Positions 1-9,101 are shown, counted from the stretch's first letter. The stretch: 32,214 nt of DNA from an uncultured Hyphomicrobiales bacterium (GCA_903825465.1 CAIKAR010000021.1:1-32214), one strand, 5' to 3'. Numbers and translations are program-made. The notes: generated by a model from the letters alone, not told the origin.

Positions 1-764
1 GGCGATGTGAATATCTTGTCGGTATCGTCCATCTCGACCATCTCGCCCAGATACATGAACACCGTCTTGTCGGAGATGCGCGCGGCCTGCTGCATGTTAT
101 GGGTGACGATGGCGATCGTGTAGTCCGCCGACAACTCGTCGATCAATTCCTCGACTTTCGCGGTCGAGATCGGGTCGAGCGCCGAGCAGGGCTCGTCGAA
201 CAAAATGACCTCGGGCTTGATGGCGACGGAGCGCGCGATGCACAGGCGCTGTTGCTGGCCGCCGGAAAGGCCAAGGCCGCTCGTGTGCAGCTTTTCCTTC
301 ACCTCCTCCCACAACGCCGCGCCGCGCAGCGCCTTCTCGACGCGTCCGTCCATCTCGGATTTCGACGGCTTCTCGTAGAGGCGGATGCCAAACGCGATGT
401 TTTCGTAGATCGTCATCGGAAACGGCGTCGGCTTCTGGAACACCATGCCGACGCGGGCGCGCAGCAGGTTGATGTCGAGATTGGGATCGAGCACGTTCTC
501 GCCGTCGAGCAGAACCTCGCCTTCCGCGCGCTGGTTCGGATAGAGGTCGTACATGCGGTTGAGCACGCGCAGCAACGTCGACTTGCCACAGCCCGACGGG
601 CCGATGAAGGCGGTGACGTGCCTGTCGTAGAGCGGCAGGTTGATGCTCTTCAGCGCCAGCGTCGCGCCATAGAAGAACTTCAGGTTGCGCACGGAAACCT
701 TTTCCGGCGCCGGCGCCGCGGGTCCGGTCGCGGCCATGGGTTCGATTGTGGTGGTGGCGTTCAT
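1..764 (-). CDS. pstB: Phosphate ABC transporter ATP-binding protein PstB (3' end beyond window)
   Basis: ATPase of the high-affinity phosphate importer; it powers the PstC/PstA channel from the cytoplasmic face. About 254 residues are visible without reaching a stop, so the C-terminus lies left of the window. Seen: Walker [10 protein letters not shown], a Q-loop in [12 protein letters not shown] (typical of PstB), signature LSGGQQQR, Walker [14 protein letters not shown] and switch histidine in IVTHNMQQ. The ATG at 764 overlaps the pstA stop as ATGA, indicating translational coupling, and AGGGA lies upstream. The first ~20 residues are a low-complexity Pro/Ala leader before the ABC fold. Last visible gene of phoR-pstSCAB; phoU and phoB would be expected further left by family precedent, but this cannot be seen. 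Confidence 0.96.
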   Translation of the reverse strand, partial: MNATTTIEPMAATGPAAPAPEKVSVRNLKFFYGATLALKSINLPLYDRHVTAFIGPSGCGKSTLLRVLNRMYDLYPNQRAEGEVLLDGENVLDPNLDINLLRARVGMVFQKPTPFPMTIYENIAFGIRLYEKPSKSEMDGRVEKALRGAALWEEVKEKLHTSGLGLSGGQQQRLCIARSVAIKPEVILFDEPCSALDPISTAKVEELIDELSADYTIAIVTHNMQQAARISDKTVFMYLGEMVEMDDTDKIFTS

Positions 765-1612
765 CTCTGCGTTCCCTGCGCGGTGAGGGCGCGCGCCGCG
801 ATCGACAGCGACAGCACCGTGATTGTGATCAGCAGCGCCCCGGTCCAGGCGAGCTGGCGCCAGTTTTCATAGGGGCTGCCGGCGAAATTGTTGATGACGA
901 CGGGCAGGTTGGCGACTTCCTTGCCGAGGTCGAGGCTGAAGAAGGGGCTCGACAGCGACGTGAACAGCAGCGGCGCCGTTTCGCCGCTGGCCCGCGCGAT
1001 GGCGAGCAGCACGCCGGTGACGATGCCCGCCCGCGCCGCGGCCAGCGCCACGCGGAAGATCATGTGCGCGCGCGGCATGCCCAGCGCGATGCTCGCCTCG
1101 CGCAGTTGCTGCGGCACCAGCAACAGCATGTCCTCGGTGGTGCGCACGACGACGGGGATGACGACGACGGCCAGCGCCAGCGCGCCCGCGAAGCCGGAGA
1201 AATGATGCATCGGCACCACCACCAGCTCGTAGATGAAAAGGCCGATGATGATCGACGGCGCGCTCAGAAGGATGTCGTTGATGAAGCGCACGACATTGGT
1301 GATTTTCGAGTGACGGCCGTATTCGGCCATGTAGGTGCCGGCGAGCATGCCGATCGGCGTGCCGATCAGCACGCCGAGCACCGTCAGCATGAGCGAGCCC
1401 ACGATCGCGTTCGCCAGGCCGCCGCCGACGCTGCCGGGGCCGGGCGTGTTTTCGGTGAACACGGCCAGGCCCAGCCCCCCCACGCCATTCCACAAAAGCG
1501 CGCCGAGAATGAACGCCAGCCAGGACAGGCCGAACAGCGCGGCTGCCCAGCACAGGCCCATGGAAATCCGGTTGGCGCGGCGGCGGCCGGCGTATTTGGC
1601 GTCGTTGGCCAT
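761..1612 (-). CDS. pstA: Phosphate ABC transporter permease PstA
   Basis: Inner-membrane permease that pairs with PstC to form the phosphate channel. The 283-residue protein has a hydrophobic N-terminal helix (about residues 20-50) and further membrane segments. The binding-protein-dependent permease signature is seen around [23 protein letters not shown] sequence, with the PstA-typical [11 protein letters not shown] following. ATG at 1612 has GGGAGG about 8 bases upstream and lies only 3 bases after the pstC stop; the stop overlaps the pstB start. Length is normal for the family. No sign of disruption. Confidence 0.96.
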   Translation of the reverse strand: MANDAKYAGRRRANRISMGLCWAAALFGLSWLAFILGALLWNGVGGLGLAVFTENTPGPGSVGGGLANAIVGSLMLTVLGVLIGTPIGMLAGTYMAEYGRHSKITNVVRFINDILLSAPSIIIGLFIYELVVVPMHHFSGFAGALALAVVVIPVVVRTTEDMLLLVPQQLREASIALGMPRAHMIFRVALAAARAGIVTGVLLAIARASGETAPLLFTSLSSPFFSLDLGKEVANLPVVINNFAGSPYENWRQLAWTGALLITITVLSLSIAARALTAQGTQR

Positions 1613-1615
1613 GGC

Positions 1616-2602
1616 TCAGCCTCCCGTCTTTTTCTCGATGCGCGCGAGCATCAGCCGCGCGGCGGCGAGAACGATGAAGGTGATGACGAAGAGCAGCAGG
1701 CCCAGCGCGATCAGCGAAGACGTGTAGAGCCCTTCGCTCGCCTCCTGGAACTCGTTGGCGATCGACGCCGAAATCGTCGTCGCCGGCGCGAGGACCGAGG
1801 CGGAAATGTTGTGCGAGTTGCCGATGACGAAGGTCACGGCCATCGTCTCGCCGAGCGCGCGGCCGAGCGCCAGCATGACGCCGCCGACAAGGCCGACGCG
1901 GGTGTAGGGAATGACGACGTTCCGCGTCACTTCCCATGTCGTGCAGCCGACGCCGAAGGCGGCTTCCTTCAGCACCGGCGGCACGGTCTGAAACACGTCG
2001 CGCGAAACGGCGGTGATGAACGGCAGGATCATGATCGCCAGAATAAGGCCCGCCGTCAGCATGCCGATGCCGTAGGCGGGGCCGGCGAAGACCGCGTTGA
2101 GCCCGGGAATATCGCCGAAGACATCGATCAACGCCGGCTGAAGCGTCTCCTTCAAAATCGGCGCGAGAATGAAGAAGCCCCAGATGCCGTAGATGATCGA
2201 GGGAACGCCCGCCAGCAGCTCGATGGCGACGCCGACAGGGCGCCGCAGTTTCGGCGGGCACAGCTCCGTCAGGAAGATGGCGATGCCGAGGCCCACCGGC
2301 ACGGCGATCAGCATGGCGATGATCGAGGTGACGAGCGTGCCATAGATGGGCGCGAGCGCGCCGAAAATGTCGCGGGCGGGCGACCAGCGCTCGTTGACGA
2401 GGAAGCCGAAGCCGAAAGTGGAGAGCGCCGGCCACGCGCCGATCACGAGCGACACAATGATCGCGCCCAGCAGAACAAGAACGAAAACGGCGGCGAGGAA
2501 GGTCAGCCAGTGGAAAATCCGGTCGGTCGCCTTCAGCGTCGAAAGCGCGCGCGCCCGGTCCCGGACCGCCGTTGACTTATCCGCCGCGATGTGAACCGCC
2601 AT
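1616..2602 (-). CDS. pstC: Phosphate ABC transporter permease PstC
   Basis: Second inner-membrane permease of the phosphate importer. About 328 residues from ATG 2602: an N-terminal cytoplasmic stretch, a first transmembrane segment (FLAAVFVLVLLGAIIVSLVIG), several further helices, the permease loop containing KEAAFGVGCTTWE, and ALGRALGETMAVTFVIGNS, characteristic of PstC. The frame stays open to a TTG at 2644, and a TTG at 2611 has the better-placed GGGAG, so the true start could be 2611 rather than 2602. It is separated from pstS by a GC-rich hairpin and from pstA by 3 bases. Confidence 0.94.
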   Translation of the reverse strand: MAVHIAADKSTAVRDRARALSTLKATDRIFHWLTFLAAVFVLVLLGAIIVSLVIGAWPALSTFGFGFLVNERWSPARDIFGALAPIYGTLVTSIIAMLIAVPVGLGIAIFLTELCPPKLRRPVGVAIELLAGVPSIIYGIWGFFILAPILKETLQPALIDVFGDIPGLNAVFAGPAYGIGMLTAGLILAIMILPFITAVSRDVFQTVPPVLKEAAFGVGCTTWEVTRNVVIPYTRVGLVGGVMLALGRALGETMAVTFVIGNSHNISASVLAPATTISASIANEFQEASEGLYTSSLIALGLLLFVITFIVLAAARLMLARIEKKTGG

Positions 2603-2644
2603 ATCCGTCAAAACCGCTCTCCCGACCAGCAACAACGCGAACAA

Positions 2645-2668
2645 GGGGGCGAGGCGCGCCCCGCCCCC
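2645..2668 (-). terminator. Intercistronic hairpin between pstS and pstC
   Basis: A perfect 7-base-pair stem (GGGGGCG paired with CGCCCCC) encloses a 10-base loop that itself contains the palindrome GGCGCGCC. There is no U-run, so it is more likely an mRNA-stabilising or attenuating element than a full terminator. Its position right after the binding-protein gene fits the common pattern in which the SBP is made in excess over the permeases. Confidence 0.5.
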
Positions 2669-2674
2669 AAACGC

Positions 2675-3694
2675 TTACTTCTTGATGTCGCCCCAGGTCG
2701 TCTTGACTAGGCCGACGACGGCGGCGGGCATCGGAATGTAGTCGAGATCCTCGGCCATCTTGCCGCCCTTCTCGAAGCCCCACGTGAAGAACTTCACCGC
2801 TTCGGCGGTGGCCGCCTTGTCGGAGGGATCCTTGTAGAGGAGGATGAAGGTCGAGGCCGTGATCGGCCACGAGGCCGCGCCGGGCTGGTTCGTCAGCACG
2901 AGGTTGTAGCCGGGGGCGTGGGCCCAGTCGGCGTTGCCGGCGGCGGCCTGAAAGGCGGCGACTGTCGGCTCGACCTTCTTGCCGTCCTTGTTGATCAGGT
3001 CGGTGTAGGTCAGCTTGTTCTGCTTGGCGTAGGCGTATTCGACGTAGCCAATCGAGCCCTTGGTCTGGGCGATGGTGCCCGACACGCCTTCGTTGCCCTT
3101 GGCGCCGACGCCGACGGGCCATTCCGGAGTCTGGCTGACGCCGATCTTGTCTTTCCACTCCGGCGAAACCTTCGCGAGATAGTCGGTGAAGTTAAAGGAC
3201 GTGCCCGAGCCGTCCGAACGGTGCGCGACCACGATGTCGGTCGAGGGAAGCTTGACGTTGGGGTTGAGCTTCTTGAGGGCGGCGTCGTCCCACTTCTTGA
3301 TTTTGCCGAGATAGATGTTGGCGAGCGCCTCGCCGTCGAGCGAGATTTCGCCGGGCTTGATGCCGTCGAGGTTCACAACGGCGACGATGCCGCCCATGAT
3401 GAAGGGGAACTGCACGAGGCCGCTCTTGTCGAGATCGGCGACGGCGAGGGGAGCGTCGGTGGCGCCGAAGGTGACGGTCTTCGCCTGAATCTGCTTGATG
3501 CCGCCGCCAGAGCCGATCGACTGATAGTTCAGGCCGTTGTTCGTTTCTTTCTTGTAGGCTTCCGACCATTTCGAAAGAATCGGGTAAGCGAAGGTCGAAC
3601 CCGCGCCCGTGATGTCCGCGGCGTAGGCGCCGAAGGCGGAAAGGCCGACGCTGGTGGCCACCATGGCCCCGAGCAGTTTATTGTTGAATGTCAT
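2675..3694 (-). CDS. pstS: Phosphate-binding periplasmic protein PstS
   Basis: Periplasmic receptor that captures inorganic phosphate and delivers it to PstCAB. From ATG 3694 it is 339 residues with a Sec signal peptide ([20 protein letters not shown] then FGAYAAD). The mature start [16 protein letters not shown] is the hallmark PstS phosphate-loop region, followed by a second loop with [11 protein letters not shown], then FGATDAPL, and [16 protein letters not shown]. The frame is open to 3796, but 3694 is chosen because it starts exactly at the signal peptide and has AGAGG 8 bases upstream. A separate promoter with a Pho box lies between phoR and this gene. Confidence 0.97.
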   Translation of the reverse strand: MTFNNKLLGAMVATSVGLSAFGAYAADITGAGSTFAYPILSKWSEAYKKETNNGLNYQSIGSGGGIKQIQAKTVTFGATDAPLAVADLDKSGLVQFPFIMGGIVAVVNLDGIKPGEISLDGEALANIYLGKIKKWDDAALKKLNPNVKLPSTDIVVAHRSDGSGTSFNFTDYLAKVSPEWKDKIGVSQTPEWPVGVGAKGNEGVSGTIAQTKGSIGYVEYAYAKQNKLTYTDLINKDGKKVEPTVAAFQAAAGNADWAHAPGYNLVLTNQPGAASWPITASTFILLYKDPSDKAATAEAVKFFTWGFEKGGKMAEDLDYIPMPAAVVGLVKTTWGDIKK

Positions 3695-3828
3695 AGGACG
3701 CCTCTTGGGTTGTATTCGAGACCTGTGTCGAACGAGGGCAATGCCGCCGGAACATCCGGCGTTCTCTGCCCGCGCACGGGTCTTACGCGGTCTCAAGGAG
3801 GCTTTTACGACGCTTGAATTGCGGTTAT

Positions 3829-3857
3829 ATGTCTTTGAAATGAACTAAATATGACAC
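3829..3857 (-). promoter_or_regulatory. Pho box (PhoB operator), three 11-bp units, upstream of pstS
   Basis: Reading the minus strand toward pstS: GTGTCAT-ATTT-AGTTCAT-TTCA-AAGACAT, three 7-mers separated by 4-base AT-rich spacers. This is the 7-4-7 geometry of PhoB sites (consensus CTGTCAT-N4-CTGTCAT). The first unit matches 6 of 7, the others are degenerate but keep the CAT. The site ends 134 bases before the pstS ATG. It implies that PhoB activates pstSCAB under phosphate starvation independently of phoR. Confidence 0.75.
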
Positions 3858-3909
3858 TCTAAATGTCTGATAATACGTTATATTTTCGACTTCGTCGTCG
3901 CGCGGAAAA

Positions 3910-4938
3910 TCACAACGGCAACGTCACGCGAAACAGCGCGCCTTCGCCCGGCCTGCTCTGCACCGACAGCCGCCCTCGGTGCCTGGCGACGATATGCTTG
4001 ACGATCGCGAGGCCAAGCCCGGTTCCGCCTTTGGCGCGGCTGGCGCCGGCGTCCACGCGGTAGAAACGCTCGGTGAGGCGCGGCAAATGCTCCGCGGCGA
4101 TGCCCGGCCCATGGTCGCGAACGCCGAAAAAAACCTCCTTCTCGTCGCCGCCGAGTTCGATCTCCACCGACGTCGGATCGCCGCTGTCGTTCGCGCCGTA
4201 CTTCACGGCGTTTTCAATCAGGTTTTCCGCGATGCGCACGAGTTCGTCGCGGTCGCCGCGCAAGATCAGCTCCGCCGGCCCGTCGATGTTCACGGCGACG
4301 TTGAGGTCGCGCGCCAGCGGCGCCAGCGTGTCGACGACATGGCCGACGACGGAGACGAGGTCGACGGGTTCGACCGGGCGCAGATGTTCGTTTTGCTCGA
4401 TGCGCGAAAGCGACAGGAGGTCCTCGATCAGCCGCGACATGCGCCGGGCCTGGTCGCGCATGATCGCCAGAAACCGCGCCCGCGCCCCCGCGTCGTCTTT
4501 GGCCGCGCCCTGCAAGGTCTCGATGAAGCCGAGCACAGAGGCGAGCGGCGTGCGCAACTCATGGCTGGCGTTGGCGATGAAGTCGGCGCGCATGCGCTCG
4601 ACGCGGCGGGATTCGGTGAGGTCGCGCAGCGTCAGCACGGCGCGGCGGCCGGCGTCGATGACAAGCGCGCCGACGGAAATCTCGAACACGCGCTCGACCG
4701 GCGCGCGCTCCCGCCAGATCGCCGTTTCCGCCGCGCTTCCCTTGAGCACGCGGCCGATGGCGTCGAGCACGTCGGGCGAGCGCAGCGACAACGCCAACTG
4801 TTCGCCGACGCGCAGTCCCGACACGATGGCGCGCATCGGGGCGTTGGCCGCCGCGAGACGCGAATCCGGCCCCACGATGGCGACGGGATCGGGCAAGGCC
4901 TCGATCAACGCGGCCGCCGTGGTTGGATCGAAGATCAT
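3910..4938 (-). CDS. phoR: PhoR-type phosphate regulon sensor histidine kinase (no transmembrane segment visible)
   Basis: Sensor kinase expected to phosphorylate PhoB when phosphate is low. The 342 residues contain an N-terminal PAS-like domain (about 8-110), an H-box with ASHELRTPL and phospho-acceptor His126, a DHp helix with IEDLLSLSRIE, and a catalytic domain with N-box ENLIENAVKYG, G1 DHGPGI and G2 GGTGLGLAI. Identity as PhoR rests on the kinase type and location next to pst. Unusually there is no hydrophobic N-terminal segment. Upstream of ATG 4938 the frame runs about 20 codons to a stop without another start, so a longer membrane-anchored form is not encoded. It would have to sense through cytoplasmic contacts, for example with PhoU/Pst (inference). 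Confidence 0.88.
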   Translation of the reverse strand: MIFDPTTAAALIEALPDPVAIVGPDSRLAAANAPMRAIVSGLRVGEQLALSLRSPDVLDAIGRVLKGSAAETAIWRERAPVERVFEISVGALVIDAGRRAVLTLRDLTESRRVERMRADFIANASHELRTPLASVLGFIETLQGAAKDDAGARARFLAIMRDQARRMSRLIEDLLSLSRIEQNEHLRPVEPVDLVSVVGHVVDTLAPLARDLNVAVNIDGPAELILRGDRDELVRIAENLIENAVKYGANDSGDPTSVEIELGGDEKEVFFGVRDHGPGIAAEHLPRLTERFYRVDAGASRAKGGTGLGLAIVKHIVARHRGRLSVQSRPGEGALFRVTLPL

Positions 4939-5213
4939 CGACGCGGTGTTTCCAGCAGACGGGAGTCGATTCCTCGCACAAAACGCGCGGCGAATTCAAG
5001 ATCGGCCAACGGCCTCGCGAGGCCGAAAACGGGCTTTCCGCGCGAGCTTTTTGTCATCAAAACGTCAAACGGAAACAGCGCTCCCAACGGCGAAGCGTTC
5101 AAAATCGGCGTGGCGCCCAAACGGAAGGTTCGCGCCGCTGGCCGCGGGCCGAGGTCCGCGCTATCCTTTGTCCGAGGCCCGGCAAGGGCTCTGCCTATCA
5201 AGGGAGCGACAAC

Positions 5214-6428
5214 ATGGACGCCACTCGACGCATGGTTCTTTCGGCCGCCGCAACGGTGGCGACAACCGCCGCCACAGGCCCTGTTTTCGCGCAGAACGCC
5301 GCCCCCGCGGCGCCCGCCGCCGACGCGCCGAAGCCCAACCTGCCGATTGTCACCGCGCCCGGCTACGACGCCCCGAGCGAAGTGAAAAGCATCTTCGTGC
5401 GCAATCTCGCGGCTTTGGAAGAGCAGGCGAAAAAGATCGTCCCGAACGGCGGCTTTGGCTACATTTCCTCCGGCGCCGGCGACGAATGGACGATGCACGA
5501 GAACATGCACGCGTTCAAACGCGTCCAGCTTCTGCCAACCTATCTCGAAGGCAACGGCGCGCCCGACTCCAAGACAAGCCTGCTTGGCATCGACATTCCG
5601 GTGCCGATCATCACCACCGTGTTCGGCGGGCACGCCATCGCGCATGTCACCGCCGAAGCCGGCACCGCCTATGGCACGCACGCCGCGGGCACGATCTTCA
5701 CCTGCGGCTCGCAATCGAACCTCACCATGGAAGAGGTCGCCAAGGCGAGCCCGGGGCCGAACTTCATGCAGCTTTACATCCAGAACGACGCGGGCCTAAT
5801 GCGCGAATTCGTGCAACGCGCCCGCGCCGCCGGCTACAAGGCGATCGTGGTGACGATGGACGCGTTCTTCCGCTCCAACCGCGAGACCGACCTCGCCAAC
5901 CATTACTCCTCGCCGTTCCAGGCGGTGAATTTCCCCAAGCGCGCCGAGACGGGCTACAACGCCAGCTCACAGGTGATGAAGACAACGGTCGACTGGAAGG
6001 ACATTGAATTCGTCCAGAAGGAAAGCGGCCTGCCGGTCATCGTCAAGGGCGTGTTGACCGAGCAGATGGCGCTCGACGCGGTCAAGCAGGGCTGCGCCGG
6101 CATACAGGTTTCCAACCACGGCGGCAGACAGCTCGACGACACGCCGGCGACCTTCACCGTGTTGCCCGAAATCGCCGACGCCGTCGGCGGCCGCATCCCG
6201 ATCATCCTCGACAGCGGCGTGCGCCGCGGCCAAGACGTCTACAAGGCGCTCGCCATGGGCGCCAATGTCATCGCGCTGGGCCGCCCCGTGCTTTACGGCC
6301 TCGCGCTGGGCGGCTGGATGGGCGTGCGCGATGTCCACCACAAGATCGCCGACGAGTTCCGCATGACCATGATGGCGACGGGAACAAAAAAGATTTCGGA
6401 GATCACGCGGGATCGCTTGCGGGTGTGA
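5214..6428 (+). CDS. Tat-exported FMN-dependent alpha-hydroxy-acid oxidase (lactate-oxidase-like)
   Basis: Member of the FMN-dependent alpha-hydroxy-acid oxidase/dehydrogenase family, which oxidises L-2-hydroxy acids to 2-keto acids. 404 residues. The N-terminus TRRMVLSAAATVA with a later VFAQNA is a twin-arginine signal, predicting folded, FMN-loaded export to the periplasm. Residues expected for catalysis are present: Tyr83 in GYISSGAGDEW, Tyr188 in QLYIQN, Asp216 and Arg223 in the strand after VTMD, Lys278 in VIVKG, and His302/Arg305 in SNHGGRQLDD. The GAGDEW and SGVRRGQDV segments resemble lactate oxidase more than glycolate oxidase. AGGGAG sits 7 bases before ATG 5214. Transcribed away from phoR. 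Oxidase versus dehydrogenase, and the substrate, cannot be settled from sequence. Confidence 0.88.
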   Translation: MDATRRMVLSAAATVATTAATGPVFAQNAAPAAPAADAPKPNLPIVTAPGYDAPSEVKSIFVRNLAALEEQAKKIVPNGGFGYISSGAGDEWTMHENMHAFKRVQLLPTYLEGNGAPDSKTSLLGIDIPVPIITTVFGGHAIAHVTAEAGTAYGTHAAGTIFTCGSQSNLTMEEVAKASPGPNFMQLYIQNDAGLMREFVQRARAAGYKAIVVTMDAFFRSNRETDLANHYSSPFQAVNFPKRAETGYNASSQVMKTTVDWKDIEFVQKESGLPVIVKGVLTEQMALDAVKQGCAGIQVSNHGGRQLDDTPATFTVLPEIADAVGGRIPIILDSGVRRGQDVYKALAMGANVIALGRPVLYGLALGGWMGVRDVHHKIADEFRMTMMATGTKKISEITRDRLRV

Positions 6429-6443
6429 GGGCGCGCGGCGCCC
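6429..6443. terminator. Hairpin between convergent genes
   Basis: GGGCGC-GCG-GCGCCC, a perfect 6-bp stem with a 3-base loop, fills the 16-base gap between two convergent stop codons. No U-run follows in either direction, so its role as a bidirectional terminator is an inference. Confidence 0.4.
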
Positions 6444-6444
6444 C

Positions 6445-7701
6445 CTACCCCACGCGGCTCTTCACCCGCTCGGGCCCGGGCGCCTTCTTCGCCTGGCCGA
6501 GCGCGGCCACGGTCGGCGGCGTCTTCAGCGCGGCGACGCCCGCCGCGCGCACGCCTTCAATCGTCAGCGCGTCGATTTTTTCGACGATCTCCGCGCGTGT
6601 CGGCACATGGCCGAGCGCCATGAGCTGCCGCGCCATCTGATCGGCGCGGGCGCCGGCGGATTCGAGCGCCGTCAGCAGCGACACTTTCATCTGCGCCTTG
6701 GCGCGGCGCAATTCGGCCTCGGTCAAATCCGCCGCGCATTGCGCCACGCAGTCCAGCGCGACATCGCAGAGTTCCGCCACGTCGCCGTGCGCCGCCGCCG
6801 CGCAAAAACCAAACAGGCCGGTGTCGGCGTAGCTCCACTGAAAACTATCGATGGAATAGGCGAGGCCGCGCTTTTCGCGCACCTCCTGAAACAGCCGCGA
6901 CGACATGCCGCCGCCCGCGATGTTGGCGAAGACATGCGCGGCGTAGGCGTCCTTGTGGCCGAAGCCGACGCTCTCGAAGCCGACGACGATCTGGGTCTGT
7001 TCGAGCTTGCGCGTCACGCGGGCGTCGCCACCTTCGTAACGCGCCTTTTCGCGCGGCGTCGCGGCCTTGCCCGACAGGGCGGAAAAATTGCGCGACGCCG
7101 CCTCGACGATCGTCTTGTGGTCGACGGCGCCGGCGGCGGCGACAACGGCCGCCGGCGCCGCGTAGTGGCGGTCGAGATAAGCGAGAATATCGGCCTTCTT
7201 GAACGCCTTCACGCGCGCCGGCGTGCCGAGGATCGGCCGGCCGATCGCCTGGTCGGGATAGGCGGCTTCGCCAAACAGGTCGAAGACGAGGTCGTCCGGC
7301 GTGTCGTTGACCTCGCCGATCTCCTGCGTGATCACGCCCTTTTCGCGCGCCAGTTCCGCCTCGTCGAAGACGCTGTCGGTGAGGATGTCCGACAGGATGT
7401 CGATCACCATCGGCGCGTCGCCGCCGAGCACCCGCGCGTTGTAGGTGGTGAACTCGACGGACGTGGCTGCATTGAGGTCGCCGCCGGCGGATTCGATTTC
7501 CTCGACGATGGCGCGGGCGTCGCGCGCGCGCGTGCCCTTGAAAGCCATGTGCTCGATGAGATGCGAGAGCCCGTGCTCGTCGCCGCGCTCGTCGCGCGCG
7601 CCAGCGCCGACCCAGAAGCCGACGCTCGCCGTTTCAAGTTCCGGCATCGCGTGGGTGACGACCCGCAGGCCAGAGGGCAGCGTCGTGACTTCAACGGTCA
7701 T
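6445..7701 (-). CDS. M16 family zinc metallopeptidase (processing-peptidase-like)
   Basis: Pitrilysin/M16B-type zinc peptidase resembling the mitochondrial processing peptidase beta subunit. 418 residues from ATG 7701. The inverted zinc motif HxxEH is His47-LIE-His51 in GLSHLIEHMAFKGT; a downstream glutamate in QEIGEVNDTPDD fits the third ligand; the glycine-rich loop GGGMSSRLFQEVREKRGLAYSI is also present. So this is the catalytically competent member of the family. The start overlaps the threonine synthase stop as ATGA, so the two are translationally coupled; the pairing is common in alphaproteobacteria (family knowledge). No signal peptide, so cytoplasmic. Physiological substrates unknown. 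Confidence 0.92.
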   Translation of the reverse strand: MTVEVTTLPSGLRVVTHAMPELETASVGFWVGAGARDERGDEHGLSHLIEHMAFKGTRARDARAIVEEIESAGGDLNAATSVEFTTYNARVLGGDAPMVIDILSDILTDSVFDEAELAREKGVITQEIGEVNDTPDDLVFDLFGEAAYPDQAIGRPILGTPARVKAFKKADILAYLDRHYAAPAAVVAAAGAVDHKTIVEAASRNFSALSGKAATPREKARYEGGDARVTRKLEQTQIVVGFESVGFGHKDAYAAHVFANIAGGGMSSRLFQEVREKRGLAYSIDSFQWSYADTGLFGFCAAAAHGDVAELCDVALDCVAQCAADLTEAELRRAKAQMKVSLLTALESAGARADQMARQLMALGHVPTRAEIVEKIDALTIEGVRAAGVAALKTPPTVAALGQAKKAPGPERVKSRVG

Positions 7702-9101
7702 GACGCCGCCCGCGAGTTGCGACGCATGAAGGCCTCGACCTCGGCCTGGCTGTTGGCGAGGACCGTGAAATGTTCGCGGCGCGTCATGAGGTCGGCGAGA
7801 TGCGGCGGCAGGTCGGCGGTCTTGCCCACGGCGGCCTGAATGGCGCCAGCGAATTTGGCGGGGTGGGCGGTCGCCAAGGCGACCATCGGGGTCGCGGGAT
7901 CCCTGGCCAGCGCCTTGCGGGCGGCGTGAAGACCGACCGCGGTATGGGGATCGATCAGGTAATTCGCCTCTTCCCACACGCGTCGTATCTCCTTCGCGCA
8001 GCCGATCTCTCCCGTGCGGAAAGCGTCGAAATCCACTGCGACGTTTTCGCGTTGTAGTTTCGACAATTCGAAGCGGCCGGATTGCGCGAGAGCGCCCATT
8101 TCGGCGCGGATTTCAGCGGCGTCGCGGCCATTTGCCTCAAACAAGAGCCGTTCGAAGTTGCTTGAGACCTGAATATCCATGGAAGGTGAAGCCGTTTCGT
8201 GGACTTTTTTTGTCTCATAGACGCCGCTCGCCAGCGCCCGTTCCAGAATATCGTTTTCGTTGGTCGCGACAACCAAGCGGCCCACAGGCAAGCCCATCCG
8301 CTTGGCGGCGTAACCCGCTAGAATATCGCCGAAATTTCCCGTGGGGACGGCGAAAGACACCTTTCGGCGCGGGCCACCCAAAGCCACCGCGCTCGTAAAG
8401 TAATAAACGATCTGGGCCATCACTCGCGCCCAATTGATCGAGTTGACGCCGGCCAACCCCAACCCGTCGCGGAACGCGTGGTGATTGAAAAGGCCTTTCA
8501 CGATAGCCTGGCAATCATCGAAATTTCCTTCAATCGCAAGGGCATGGACGTTGGGGGCGGCAACCGTCGTCATCTGCCGCCGTTGGGCCTCGCTGACTTT
8601 GCCATGCGGGTAGAGAATGAATACATCGACATTGTCGAGCCCGTGGAAAGCTTCGATCGCCGCCGCGCCCGTGTCCCCGGAAGTCGCGCCAACAATAGTG
8701 GCCCGTTCGCCGCGCTTGGCCAAAGCATGATCCATCATGCGGCCGAGTATTTGCATCGCGACGTCTTTGAAGGCGAGGGTCGGACCGTGGAAAAGCTCCA
8801 ACACGAACAAATTATCGCCAAGCTGAACCAGCGGCGTCGTGGCGGGATGCCGAAATCCCGCATAAGCTTTTGATAGCATGTCGGAAAAAACGTCGGCGGG
8901 AATTGCGTCGCCAACGAAGGGCGACATGACCCGTTGCGCGACCTGCGCATAAGGCTTGCCGGCAAAAGCCTCGATTGTGGATGTATCCAGCGTCGGCCAG
9001 GTCTCTGGCAAGTAAAGCCCGCCATCACGTGCGAGCCCGGCAAGCAATGCGCCGGTGAAATCGAGTATCGGGGCCTCGCCCCGGGTGGAAATATATCGCA
9101 A
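7698..9101 (-). CDS. thrC: Threonine synthase
   Basis: PLP enzyme converting O-phospho-L-homoserine to L-threonine, the last step of threonine synthesis. From the TTG at 9101 the protein is 467 residues, the usual size, and begins MRYISTRGEAP, the standard N-terminus of the proteobacterial type. PLP lysine Lys112 is in PTLAFKDVAMQ; GATSGDTGAAA binds the cofactor phosphate; VPTGNFGDILAGY is also typical. The frame stays open upstream to 9257, but that extension has no family resemblance, and GGAAA sits about 10 bases before the TTG. The stop overlaps the M16 peptidase start. Confidence 0.94.
   Translation of the reverse strand: MRYISTRGEAPILDFTGALLAGLARDGGLYLPETWPTLDTSTIEAFAGKPYAQVAQRVMSPFVGDAIPADVFSDMLSKAYAGFRHPATTPLVQLGDNLFVLELFHGPTLAFKDVAMQILGRMMDHALAKRGERATIVGATSGDTGAAAIEAFHGLDNVDVFILYPHGKVSEAQRRQMTTVAAPNVHALAIEGNFDDCQAIVKGLFNHHAFRDGLGLAGVNSINWARVMAQIVYYFTSAVALGGPRRKVSFAVPTGNFGDILAGYAAKRMGLPVGRLVVATNENDILERALASGVYETKKVHETASPSMDIQVSSNFERLLFEANGRDAAEIRAEMGALAQSGRFELSKLQRENVAVDFDAFRTGEIGCAKEIRRVWEEANYLIDPHTAVGLHAARKALARDPATPMVALATAHPAKFAGAIQAAVGKTADLPPHLADLMTRREHFTVLANSQAEVEAFMRRNSRAAS

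Noticed and set aside
746-2575. A 609-codon open frame on the plus strand
   Set aside because: Antisense to pstA and pstC. Its product is Arg/His/Asp-rich low complexity with no domain, as expected from high-GC shadow frames.
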